From: Eimeria necatrix
Taxonomy: Eukaryota > Apicomplexa > Conoidasida > Eucoccidiorida > Eimeriidae
DNA length: 64,000 nucleotides
Assembly (NCBI RefSeq): GCF_000499385.1
Contig: NW_013654583.1
Coordinates: forward strand, 1 to 64,000
Reading direction: 5' to 3'
Shown here one piece after another: positions 34,208 through 43,927 of this stretch (positions are counted from its first letter, which is position 1; the number at the start of each line of letters is the position of its first letter). The notes beneath the pieces were generated by a model. The model did not search any database, was not told the origin of the DNA, and worked only from the letters and a program-made list of their open reading frames with translations. A program made the translations under genes and the position numbers.

Positions 34208-34723
34208 GCTGCTGCTGAGCCGCGTCTGCAGCGGCCGGCAGCTGAAGGCTCTGCAGCTCCGTGAAGTTCTTTATGTCGTGCGCGAAAATCCAGGGGGGAA
34301 GCGAACGTTTCCTGCCGCTGCTGCTGTTGCTGCCAGCAGGCTTGCCGCGCCGCTGCAGCTGCAGCGTGGGGCGGGATTCCGGGATATCTGCAGAAATATG
34401 CAATAAACAGCTCAAATTTCTAATATATTTTATGTCTCAGCTCTCAGAAAAAGGAAAGCATAGAGCATATAAGCCCACTGCGCGCGTAGCCACCACCTAG
34501 TAACCGGTAGCCACCGACCGAGGGAAGCAGAAAGCTTTTCCGTACCCTGGAAGCCCCGAAACTCATCCAGTGATGTCCACACAGTGCATGGCCCCTGAGA
34601 TCTGCCCAAGTCGCCGCGTGTTGCTGCCCCGCGGCCAGTTTGGGTGGAGGCATTTCGGTGTGTCTGCCTCAAAGGAATTCTGTTTAGCCGCAGCAGCAGC
34701 GGCCGCGCTGCAGCAGCGGCCAT
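31053..34723 (-). CDS. RlmI-like SAM-dependent RNA methyltransferase with targeting-type N terminus
   Basis: Seven exons join in phase: 34546-34723 (ATG at 34723), 33710-34387, 33151-33258, 32965-33042, 32294-32383, 31782-32039 and 31053-31597 (TAG), about 644 residues. The order fits the RlmI/COG1092 family. There is a PUA-like start (PPWIFAHDIKNF; VNIVDSDTGEYLGCGLFHS), then FYRLVNAESDGLPGLVVDLF, VVLRNDSFLRQLE, DTGWYYDRREVREAV, GSRVLDLHCHS, the SAM-binding GGAQRCVGVDVSGLSLELA, and VIMDPPAPHRQG (the DPP motif). These enzymes methylate rRNA using S-adenosylmethionine. The Arg-rich N terminus (RPLLLRLNRIPLRQTHRN) suggests mitochondrial or plastid import. A Gln run is inserted in exon 2. Intron 2 has a GC donor and contains GGGGCCCC repeats; intron 4 is an AGCTAGC array. 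Confidence 0.92.
32177..32720. repeat. AGCTAGCT palindromic array
   Basis: Repeated CCAGCTAGCTAGTCGC and CAGCTAGCCACGC units at 32395-32720, with shorter AGCTAGCTGCTGC copies at 32188-32240. They lie in introns 4 and 5 of the RlmI-like gene. A related GGCTAGCT cluster at 31338-31372 is inside its last exon and codes part of a Leu/Ala/Thr-rich loop. Confidence 0.88.
33340..33650. repeat. GGGGCCCC repeat inside the methyltransferase intron 2
   Basis: Units of about 60 bp carrying CCTGAGGGGCCCCCTGAGGGGC plus AACTCAGCAAGCCCCACC-like spacers, repeated four to five times between exons 2 and 3 of the RlmI-like gene. It is the last repeat of this family in the window. Confidence 0.9.
34145..34213. 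repeat. Last CTG tract before the repeat-poor region
   Basis: About 20 CTG units with one CTCGTG break; it codes the Gln run in exon 2 of the RlmI-like protein. No CAG, TTTAGGG or GGGGCCCC array occurs to the right of this point. Confidence 0.93.
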
Positions 34724-34959
34724 CAGCGGCCAGACGGGCCTTGCTGCTGGCAGCAATAAGCCAAAGAACTTTAAATGAAGACGCTAGGTGGCCACGCCGC
34801 GTAGCTGAACTCCCTCCAAGCCGCAGCTGCATCGACTCTGGTCACGCAAAGCCCAGCAATAGCTGGAAAGAGCTCGAGGTCACTTCCCGCCTGGACCTTC
34901 TATGTGCGGACTGTTAGCAAGTATTCAACTCAGAGAAGCTGGGGGAATTTAGTGTTCAA

Positions 34960-35235
34960 ATGAGCTCGCCTTTGGGGGCGGAAAGGCTACAAGCCCTGGC
35001 TCCTATGTGGAACGCAAAGCACCGAATTGGTAGCTCTCTTGAGGGCTGCGATTTGTTCAATATGAGGTATTTCCAGCTCTTGAGGTTAATAAAACAAACT
35101 TTTCAACAACATGCTGTAGACACCTGCGGCAATGTTGTCGCCACAGCCAAGAAGCCCCACGCGTTGACCGCTGCCTTGAACACCATCGCTGCAACACATC
35201 ACGACTATGTGATGCTTCTTGAAAAAAAAGAGTAG
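34960..35235 (+). CDS. Unassigned short ORF
   Basis: ATG-started frame of 91 codons without recognisable motif; sequence is of mixed composition and ends in a Lys/Glu tail. It may be chance. Nothing in the context supports expression. Confidence 0.17.
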   Translation: MSSPLGAERLQALAPMWNAKHRIGSSLEGCDLFNMRYFQLLRLIKQTFQQHAVDTCGNVVATAKKPHALTAALNTIAATHHDYVMLLEKKE

Positions 35236-37039
35236 CAAATGTGTAAGAAATTATAATATCTGTCCGGCATAGATGGCACTGTAGAGAAAAAGGATTGAAA
35301 CTTTCTAGGAAGCCGTAGTCACGAAGTCATATGCTCTGAACAGGATCAGCAGGAGTCGTCACCGCTCTTCTAACGGCTCATTGGCCTTGTCTACCATTGA
35401 AATGGCCGAAGTTACAGGTGTTACGTTTATTTTTCAAGATCCCATACTGCAAAGGAACAGGTGTAGCCCAAATAACTGGGCTTTGGGGAAACGTGCTCGA
35501 GCCTCCTCTGTCCACGGCATATTGCACACAAGATTCAGCGAAGAAAGCTGCTTAACCAGTGAAATGTTTACTGCTGCAGTGCAATCTGGCCATTCTAGCG
35601 GTTTCCGTTGCAGGTTCTGGGCAGATTCTTAAGTTCCGCCTTCTCTTTGGCACCAAATGCTGAAATCATTGAGCTGCAAAGCATAGTGCTGGTATTCCAG
35701 CGACTGAGTTAGTATTCAGAGAATTTCAGAAAAGAAGAATTCGTTCAAGAGTGGCACGGATTGTAGGAGAAGGAGCAGGAGGCTCGGCTATGGGCAGCCA
35801 ACGAACGGCGGAACAGCCCGTTGTGAGCTTTTCCTGAGAATGTCGAAGCCAGATGAAGTGAAGCTAACTCTAAAGCTCGTATGTCATTTACAAATAAGAG
35901 CCTGAAGCCGAGCTTAGTGGCATGGAAAGGCTATGTGGAAAGAAAACGACCGAAAGTGATGTGTCACTTCCCTGTGATGTGACCAATGGAGCTCCTCGTC
36001 TTACTTTACTTCCCTGAATGTATCTGCATTGCTTTTCAAGCTGCATCCAGGCTTTCAACTGGTCAGAGATGGAAAGAAATGTGCTTTTTTAGTCCGAATC
36101 TTTGTCAAAGAAGGAGTTAGAAGAACTCCTTCTTTGATGCCTCAAGTCGTGGACTTGGCTGCAGTGCCGTGAGCTGATCAGCAAGCTACAATTTAAGTGA
36201 CTAAACCTTTAAGTGTGGTCACTCAAGTTTGCCTGTCGAATACTTCTCAGATTCAAGTCAACACTGGGGATTATCCACCGAGTTTCAACTGCACCGAAGG
36301 TTTGCTGACAAAGAGGTCACTTTGAGTCAGCTCTTTTTTGAAAATGCTTTTTCAATAAGTGAGATCAAAAAAATACACAGAAGACATGTGTTCTTCGCGT
36401 GCCAGACTGGAAGTAGATTAGATGCATCACTGGAAAAACGACATGAATTCTTGTCGTGTTCTGTTCTAATAGAGCCCATATGAGGGCGCAAGATACTAAT
36501 CATATGCGTTTCCAGTGTGTTAATTATATATGCGTTTCCCTTGTGTAGAAAGCTGCATATGAGCAGAAGCATTCGGTTTGCTGGAACGAAGGCGGTGCAG
36601 GTGTCCTGGCGTTAAGAGCAGAAGTTAACGCCAGCTCTCCCTGAAACACCACTTCCTAAAGTAAGATGCAGTTGGCCGCTAGACCTCTGCGTGTTTAATG
36701 GCTAGATCCCTGTACAGTTCTCCGTAAGCTATTGGGGCGAGCGATTAAAACGGGAACTGGTGCCCTCTCTTTAGCCTGAGGATTCTGCCTACACGTTGGC
36801 TGCAATGAGAGCCTCCTCTGGTTGCAAGGATTGTTGCAGGATTAGTAAAGTTGTGGCCTTTCGCTTAATGAAATGCAGAGCAGAGGTGAGCGACCAGACC
36901 ACTGTGGTTCGTCTGCACACCAACTTACAGGACGCGTCTCCAGACCAACCGTTTGGTGGCAGTAGTCACTCCAAATTGCTTTGCTTTTAAATATATTGGC
37001 AGTTTGGAGCAAGTAAGTGCATTACTGAGACGTATGCAG

Positions 37040-37462
37040 CTACGGCGGGAGCTGCAGCCGCCTCGATAGTACCGACAGGCGCCTCGTCAGTAATGTTCCC
37101 GTCTTCTTAGCATAAGCTGCACTGGTAAGTTTCACCGCTTCTAGACATTCTATCTGTGAAAATATGAATGACGGTAACTGCTTGTAAACAGAACAGAACA
37201 AAAAGTTCTGCGTAGCAGGTGGCACTCGCATCATGCCCGACTCCTCGCTGGCGGTCCATGAAACGTCAATTTTTGAAACCTTCTCCGTCGAGTATGCAAC
37301 AGAGCCCGTTACTTGTAGACCCCATAAATATCTGCTGATATAAGTATCTTTTTTGTCTCTACAAACAGGGATGATCACAAGGAAGTCGAAGCCGTGAAGA
37401 GCCCTGTGCAGGTGCAGTGACGATTGGCGCAGCGGTCTGCCCGTGCCTGCTGAGGCGCACAT
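37040..37462 (-). CDS. Unassigned ORF of 140 codons
   Basis: ATG-started frame on the minus strand, beginning MCASAGTGRPLRQSS, with no recognised motif. It is one of the longer open frames in this gap, so it could be a small gene or an exon, but no splice partners were found. Confidence 0.22.
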   Translation of the reverse strand: MCASAGTGRPLRQSSLHLHRALHGFDFLVIIPVCRDKKDTYISRYLWGLQVTGSVAYSTEKVSKIDVSWTASEESGMMRVPPATQNFLFCSVYKQLPSFIFSQIECLEAVKLTSAAYAKKTGTLLTRRLSVLSRRLQLPP

Positions 37463-38027
37463 CGGGTGGGCCGGATTCGTTGTGTTCTTACTGAAGTTTG
37501 GAGGATATTCGCTGCATATGTTGCATATTAAAGCTTTCTTGCGCCTGTGATGTTTGCGCAGAGGCAGTATCCGTTTGTGAGCCGTGGCTAGTTTCTGTGC
37601 CTCATTCCCGCCACTGAGAAAACAACGAGCGCACGAGTAATTGGGAGATCACGGCCAAATATTTATGGCCTTCTATATGTTCTTCAACTCCTGGAGCTAA
37701 CTGGAGGGCTCCAAGATACGACAGAGCCTTACCCGGCAGGTAAGGTGTTGTCGTGCGGCCTGTGTCTGGGGCGCCGACGATCGCAAGGACTCTTGTCGAG
37801 CACCCGCGCCCCACTGTCAAGAGGAACGCCCAATCCACGGCTGTCTGCTGCACTAGGACTTTGGCACAAGCTGCCTTTGTTCCTTCTTGCTGTCTTGTTA
37901 GCGGGTTTGCGGGAACCCTGAGAGGCGACTGCATGGGGCTGACTAGCCGGCAGCATAATGGGCAGCCGGGTCGAACTGCTGCGCCGTGCACAGATAGTCG
38001 TTACAGCTAGTATATGCACTTCAAGGA

Positions 38028-40571
38028 ATGGCCGGCTCGTTCGTACATGACGAGCCTCGGGACCTGTCAGCTTTAGACGTGGAATGGGGTGCTCCCGCCT
38101 CGCCTTGCCTGGGCCCGATGGCGCCAGCAGCGTACGGGGCGTGGAGTCCGGCGCTGAGCCCCATGACTCCCTCTGTGGGCGCATATGTAGGGAGGCCCTC
38201 AAGCTTGAAACGTAGCCCCCAGCTGCCGCTAGCAGGGCAGCCGGCAGCCCCAGCCTACGGCCGTGTCCAGTTTTTGCGACCCGACAGAGCTGGGTGCTCT
38301 CGAGGTGTTGGCGGCAAAGCCAGTGGCTGCGACGGATGCTTCCTCATGAGCCCCCGTTTCTCTTTCAAAGAATCCCCCCGAGTTCAGTCGCCTTCAAAGT
38401 ATGAACTGGCTGCTGTGACTGCGCTTTGCAAGACCCCCGTGCTCCCCCGCAGCTCCCCTCGCCGCAGAACTCCCAAGAAACTGCGCTTTCCCGCAGCATC
38501 ATCTTTCATCCCAAGTAGACACTTGCCAGCTGGTACTGACGGCCTTGCAGTTGTCTGTAACACCCCTCTCTCCACCATTCGGCGGCCAAATAGAACTCTG
38601 AGGCGTTCAGAGTCGCCTGCAAAGGCGGCGCTGAAAGCCTTAGAGTGCTCGCAAAAAGCCCGTCTCAGGCCTTTTCAAGCAGTGCCAAGGGTGCAGCCAC
38701 AGTGGGAAACCCGAGAGCTGCGGGCGTGTAGGAATTGGCTGCACAGGGAGCCTCCTGAGTCGCCGCCTCGCGAAGCCGGCGAGTCAGGCTTCCCGCTGCT
38801 TCCCGCGAAAGGAATTTCAGCCTCTTTCAGATGGAGGAGTCGACAGCCGGAGGGCGTGACTTGCAGAGAGCCCATCAGAAGTCCGGATGCATCTGTGTAC
38901 TGCGGAGCTGCTGCGGTGCCTCCAGTCATGGGGCGCCACCAAAACCGCTTTTGTATGGAGTCAGTGCCTTCAAGAAGCCCGCTGTATTATGGGGAAGCTG
39001 GGCATTCACACGTCAAGCCCGTGGAAGCTCACTCTGCCATGCGTCATTCCCCGATTTCGTTAGCGTCTAGGTCACGTGGCACCTTGCCTATGACAACGTT
39101 GCCTGAGTCCGGGGACCAAAAGGCCACAGAGGAAGCTGAAGACCCATGCACAGACGTGGTGACTGTGTACAGCACAGATCGCTTTTGGGCCCTGATGGAA
39201 ACACTAGTCGAGCTCCAGAAAGGATCAACTTCCTTGCATAGCAGTAGTGTCACGTTTGATTCAGTGTTGCTACCAGGAGGGGAACTACAGTACTCATTAA
39301 TTGAGCAGGGGAGCTTTGGGAAGGTCTTTGTGGGTTCGTACTTTGGCACCAAAGTGGCCATTAAGGTGCCGGTGGAAAGCATGTTGCGTACTGATCCAGC
39401 TGGGGTGATGGAGCGCACGCTAAATGAATGGCAAATTCTCTCAGTGTGTCAGCACCCAAATGTGGTCCGCCTTGTTGGTGGTATAGTTCACGGGCCTTTT
39501 GATGTGTGGCTAGTCACAAAGCTAGCCAAGGGCAGCGATCTGCACTCGCGTAAGTATTCTCGCGACCCTCAAGTGCAGCGTTTTATTTCTCCGCATAATG
39601 GGCTGTATATGTGCCGCCAACTTGCCGCAGTTGTGGCGTATTTGCACACTCCTATTCCCGGCAAAAAGCCTGTTGTGGTGCACCGAGACATCAAACCTGA
39701 AAATGTCTTGATAGCCGATGACTGGAGTATACAGCTCTGCGACTTTGGGGACGCAGAGGCTTCTCCTGATGGGCGTGTATCCCGAATTTCCGGTGCCACG
39801 TGGTTCTACGCTCCAGCAGAGCTGCTGCGCTGTAGCCCGGTGGAGTCCATGATGGCCGACTCGGGAGCACAGCTGCCCCCCTTCGACGAAAAGTGGGATA
39901 TCTGGTCAATGGGCTGCGTTTTTCAGGAAATGTTGGGCTTTCTAAATCCGATGCACGTGCACATTTCAAGCCGTGACAGCCCCAGCACTATCTACCAAAA
40001 GCTCAAATCAAAGGCTATTGCTGGAGCCCTTGTTCCGGAGATCGCCGATGAGATTCGAGGCATCGCGAGGGCCATCATTTTAAGGTGCCTCAATCCGGAC
40101 CCACGAGCAAGGCCGTCTGCTGTGGAAGTGCTGCAGATGTGGAGCGCACGCGACGAAGACATCCTTAAGGACATCCACCTGCGGCAAGCAAGTCCCCAAG
40201 CAAATATGTTCATGGGCAGCTCATGCAGCAGCGAGCAATGTTCTTCTGGTGCGGTCTACGAGCCACAGCAGCTATTGGGAGACGCTCCATCGTCATACCC
40301 TGCACATGACCTCCACTGCAAGCGTGGATTTGCTGACTGGGAGGCACGGAATGTACCGTATGGACAGTCGTTATCCTCCGCAAATGAACATGTTTCCACA
40401 CGGGCGGCGGTAGCCTCAGTGCAGGAGAATCGAGCAAGCGAGACAGCGTGGACCACGATGCCTTCGAAAGCACCTACCCAACTTCCGCCGCTCGCTGGAA
40501 GGTCCCCTGTAGCAAAGGAAGGCGCGAGGTTCGTGCCACAGCAAGTTAGAGCAGCTGCTCAGTGGCAGTGA
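38028..40571 (+). CDS. Serine/threonine protein kinase (TKL- or rhoptry-kinase-like), single exon
   Basis: An uninterrupted frame of 847 codons (ATG at 38028, TGA). The first about 400 residues are Pro/Ser/Arg-rich and probably disordered, with many SP/TP sites, and there is no obvious signal peptide, which argues against a classical secreted rhoptry kinase. The kinase domain covers about residues 410-705. It has the loop [28 protein letters not shown] (near 551), LCDFGDAEA (near 571), WFYAPAELL in place of the usual APE, and WDIWSMGCVFQEML. Lys, HRD Asp and DFG Asp are present, so it is probably active. The first Gly of the GxGxxG loop is Glu. A C-terminal tail of about 140 residues follows. 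Family placement is by eye. Confidence 0.9.
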   Translation: MAGSFVHDEPRDLSALDVEWGAPASPCLGPMAPAAYGAWSPALSPMTPSVGAYVGRPSSLKRSPQLPLAGQPAAPAYGRVQFLRPDRAGCSRGVGGKASGCDGCFLMSPRFSFKESPRVQSPSKYELAAVTALCKTPVLPRSSPRRRTPKKLRFPAASSFIPSRHLPAGTDGLAVVCNTPLSTIRRPNRTLRRSESPAKAALKALECSQKARLRPFQAVPRVQPQWETRELRACRNWLHREPPESPPREAGESGFPLLPAKGISASFRWRSRQPEGVTCREPIRSPDASVYCGAAAVPPVMGRHQNRFCMESVPSRSPLYYGEAGHSHVKPVEAHSAMRHSPISLASRSRGTLPMTTLPESGDQKATEEAEDPCTDVVTVYSTDRFWALMETLVELQKGSTSLHSSSVTFDSVLLPGGELQYSLIEQGSFGKVFVGSYFGTKVAIKVPVESMLRTDPAGVMERTLNEWQILSVCQHPNVVRLVGGIVHGPFDVWLVTKLAKGSDLHSRKYSRDPQVQRFISPHNGLYMCRQLAAVVAYLHTPIPGKKPVVVHRDIKPENVLIADDWSIQLCDFGDAEASPDGRVSRISGATWFYAPAELLRCSPVESMMADSGAQLPPFDEKWDIWSMGCVFQEMLGFLNPMHVHISSRDSPSTIYQKLKSKAIAGALVPEIADEIRGIARAIILRCLNPDPRARPSAVEVLQMWSARDEDILKDIHLRQASPQANMFMGSSCSSEQCSSGAVYEPQQLLGDAPSSYPAHDLHCKRGFADWEARNVPYGQSLSSANEHVSTRAAVASVQENRASETAWTTMPSKAPTQLPPLAGRSPVAKEGARFVPQQVRAAAQWQ

Positions 40572-41658
40572 CCGACCATGATATTTGCACCTTGCGGACA
40601 ATTTCTGCTGCTTCGTATGCGTCGTGAAGTTCCATGTCATTCCACGTGCAGTCATTTGGAGTGTCCTGTTGTTTAGTTCTAATTGATATATCCAGTACTG
40701 AGCGGCCGTCACACTTTTCAACAGATCTCAGCACGTGCCATAGCAGTCCAACTGGCGTATTGCTTGCCCAGTTGCCCAGTTACTAAGTGCCGTCACACTT
40801 AGTGCTTACTTTCAGCAACTTGCGTCTGTCACTTTCGAATTTGTGGCGAACAATGTCCGCGCCCTAGTTTCAAGGACAAGAAGGCATGGCCCCCTATAGC
40901 CTCCAAAAACTGAACATGGTCTGCGCATAGACTGAAAAGCCCTAAGTATGTCTGAGAGTAGTTGATTCATGAATTGCTTCTTAAAAAAGTGTTATAACAA
41001 ATCGTCTTTCTCTTAATGTGAAAAAGAAATCACGTACACAAAGCACGACTACGTTCAAAACTGATGTGCTCCTTTATGCACATCGTACTCCCGACTTCAC
41101 CAGAGAAATATTGCAGAAAATGCAACGATTCAGTTGCGAGAATTCACTGGCTCCAGAAGATTCTCAAGAGAAAGCATCGCAGTGCTATTAATCACTTGGC
41201 ACGCAAGCACAACTGTTCACCGAGACTTGCAATGGCGCCGCAAGCGTTTGTCCTGTCCAGTGCGGGTCGCCTCAAAACCACCAAAATATTCCATACCATC
41301 AGACAGTTTGCGTGTTTTTTAATTCAACCGCCTTCTTCTACTGCACGTGATACTCTTGCACGGACAATTCGTCATGCGTACACAAGGTCGCAAGTTCTGC
41401 CACCTTTTACAGTGTGAAACATCGTCGAACTCAACACAGCTAAGACCGACGCACTTCGGCCTTTGTGAGGGCGTACGCGACCTGCTACGATCAAACAGTA
41501 GTTCCCTGATGCTGGCCCTACAAGCTGCAGGTCCGACCCCACCAGGCACGGCGCGCTTCAATGGCACAGACACGTTTGTACGTAAATCCTGCACTCAGCT
41601 ACGTGCTTAACCCGCCAAATTCTTCGCCATATCTTTGGGCGCAACCGTGTCGAGTCCG
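40572..41658. other. Convergent intergenic gap
   Basis: Lies between the 3' ends of the kinase gene (+) and the sphingomyelinase-like gene (-). A 117-codon ATG frame (41064-41417, +) and a 91-codon minus frame cross it, with no recognised motif. No repeats or RNA gene seen. Confidence 0.5.
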
Positions 41659-43927
41659 CTACTCAGAATTGTGTGCGAAGGTGGCACAAACGGGAAAGAA
41701 ATCACTGACATGGCTAACTTCCAAAGCGCTGCCTGGCAGACAGCCGAACACAAGAGGTCGGTAAAGTATCTTTTCTGGAGAAGGGTCCACAAGAGTCCTT
41801 TGCCCACGAGCTACTCGGCCTGCATGCTCAGAGTATATCAAGAGATAATCCAGCAACTCCTGTTTGGGCTGCTTCGGGCATCCCTCGCCTGTAGCAAGCA
41901 GACATAGCTTCGAAGGCCAGCAGGTGCGCTGCTTATGAAGGCTGCAGCATCATGACTCTCACGTCTTACGAGCCAAGAAGCTAATGAGCATGTCCACAAA
42001 GCCTACCATGGCACAATATGCTGTCACATGCACATACATACTAAAAGAGACATAAGTGTGCGTGATACGCCTTTGTATATTCGTATTCGCTGGCGTCTTA
42101 CTCTGGTAGCACGTGTCGTTGTTGACCGTATCGAAATTCGGCTGCGCGATGAATGCATCTTCAAGCGCTAAGTTCGCATTCAAACCATCAATTCCTAATG
42201 CTTCAGCCAGTGACTTCCGGTCTTCTGTGAAGCGGAAGTTCAGGTTTCCTCCAATGATGAGGGGATCTGTAGCTTTCAGAATGCCCTTCGGTAGATCTGC
42301 ACGCCTATGGTAGCAATGCTTGCGTTCTTCAGCAGCCCCAGGAGACTTTGTCTCAAGTTCTGGAAGCCCAGCTTGAGACGTCTGATTGGGCTTTGTCGCG
42401 GAGTCGTCCGAGGCGACAGAGCTTTCGGTCCTTGTACTGCTTTCTCCCGGAGAGGAAAGCGCCCTGTCAACATCACTTGAGGCGAACTCCACCTTCTCGA
42501 TGTCTTCCATCCCTGTTCTTGCCCATTCCATCACCTCCTTAACTTGGGCCACGCGGAGGGGATTGTGATTTGCCCCAGGCTGCAGCTGCATAGCCAGCAC
42601 GTTGTACACTTTGCCGCACTTCTCCACTTGGACCAAAGCCGCCCCAGCATTGGACAGTGACTGTGGATAAGCTGAGGCTGAAAAGATGTAGGCGTGGCGA
42701 CGCAGTATTGGCCATTTTGACAAAATGACAATGCCACCATTCCCCTTAAAACGCGAAAAGCTTCCGCATACAGAATCCCAGCTATTGTTCATCACAAAAG
42801 CAGCGGCCGCGCCCTTTTTCTTTGCTTGTTTGCGTGAGGGAAAGGCCTGGCACCACCAGCAGCGGCTACACCACGAACAACGGCCCTCCTCACCCTCATT
42901 CTTGCAACATCCTGGGTAACCACCTACCACCCGCGTCTGGAAAGGGAACAACGGCTCTTCCCGGGCAAGCCTTCTCAGCAGCCGCTGGGTCGAGCTGGAA
43001 AACACTCCCTGAATCAAAAGTACATCCGGGTGGTGTATATCTTCCAGGGAAAGCAAATAGCGGGTAAGTGCAGCCTCTCGCCTTCGCCAGTTATCATCAA
43101 AAAGGCCGCTGCCGCTCTCCATCCTTAAAGTATACGACACGACAGTGAGCTCGTCAGGAGAAGCATTAAGACAAATACTGAAATATGTGGACCTGCGGGC
43201 CTCTAAAGAGGGAGACGAAGGTAAAGCCTCTGGGGCCTCTTGCGGCTGGCTTTCTGTGGGGGGTTCTTTCTTGCGGTTCTCTCTTTGGTGTTCATAATCA
43301 TTGTCCCTCTGCTCTTTATGATTGCGCCTGCGGTGGTCATGCGGAAACCTTGCCCCGCCAGCTAAACTCCCGTTTCCACGACTCTGCGTTCTGGAGGCTG
43401 GGCCGCGGCTAAGCTTTGCCCTTGATGGGTGCACTCTGGCGGGCCGGACTGCGTGGCCCTTTATAGGCCTTTTCAAACTTCGGCTAGACACACGCGACGC
43501 AGCAAGGCCACTCTTGCCTTGGGGTGAAACACTGCCTGTGGATTCCTCCGTCTTGGGGCTTCTGTTTCCTTCCTCATTGCTCTGTGGCTGGGACGACTGG
43601 GACCCAACAGTAGGCACTTCAGACTGTTCAGTCTGGTGAGGGGACTTGATGCCGTTGCTGTCAACATCTGCAACAGAAACCCAAAGAACTCTGGTATTCC
43701 TGCAAACCAAGCCTACATGCCAATGAATTAAATTCCCAACTGACCCTGGGCAAGAACAGAAAAAACATCACGGCTGACTCCATTCACACAAAGCTAACAG
43801 GAGTTTCCTCAGCACGCCTCCTGCGGTTCTACAGCTTGCCTGATTTCGCTGTAGTTTCAGCATTCGACGCCGAAGTTGACTTCTGCTCCAGAGTTTGAGG
43901 TGCTACAGGTTCTTCAGGGTGCATCAT
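41659..43927 (-). CDS. Neutral sphingomyelinase-like (EEP-fold) protein, probably catalytically dead
   Basis: Three exons in phase: 43840-43927 (ATG at 43927), 42102-43667 and 41659-41888 (TAG), about 627 residues. Residues to about 180 are basic and Ser/Arg-rich. The rest follows the endonuclease/exonuclease/phosphatase fold of neutral sphingomyelinases: PDVLLIQGVFSSSTQRLLR, GNGGIVILSKWPILRR, ALVQVEKCGKVYNVLAMQLQ, NPLRVAQVKEV, LIIGGNLNF, LLDYLLIYSE and VSHVSDFFPVCATF. Several catalytic positions differ from the family. The metal-binding Glu of QEV is Gly, GDxN is GNLN, the His of SDH is Phe, the TH of NTHL is MQ, and the N-terminal Asn is Thr. A Cys-rich insert starts near GCCKNEGEEG. Intron 1 has a GC donor (CAG|GCAAGC). 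The likely role is non-enzymatic lipid or protein binding, an inference. Confidence 0.86.

Larger units (their letters stand above)
34724..38027. other. Repeat-poor intergenic stretch
   Basis: Unique sequence of moderate base composition. Only isolated short frames are present, including 34960-35235 (+, 91 codons, ATG) and 37040-37462 (-, 140 codons, ATG). I see no conserved motif, splice-compatible exon chain, tRNA or rRNA. The right end should hold the promoter of the kinase gene starting at 38028. Confidence 0.5.

Noticed and set aside
37602..38202. Minus-strand ORFs at the 5' end of the kinase gene
   Set aside because: They lack ATG starts or are antisense to the Pro/Ser-rich kinase N terminus; no motif.
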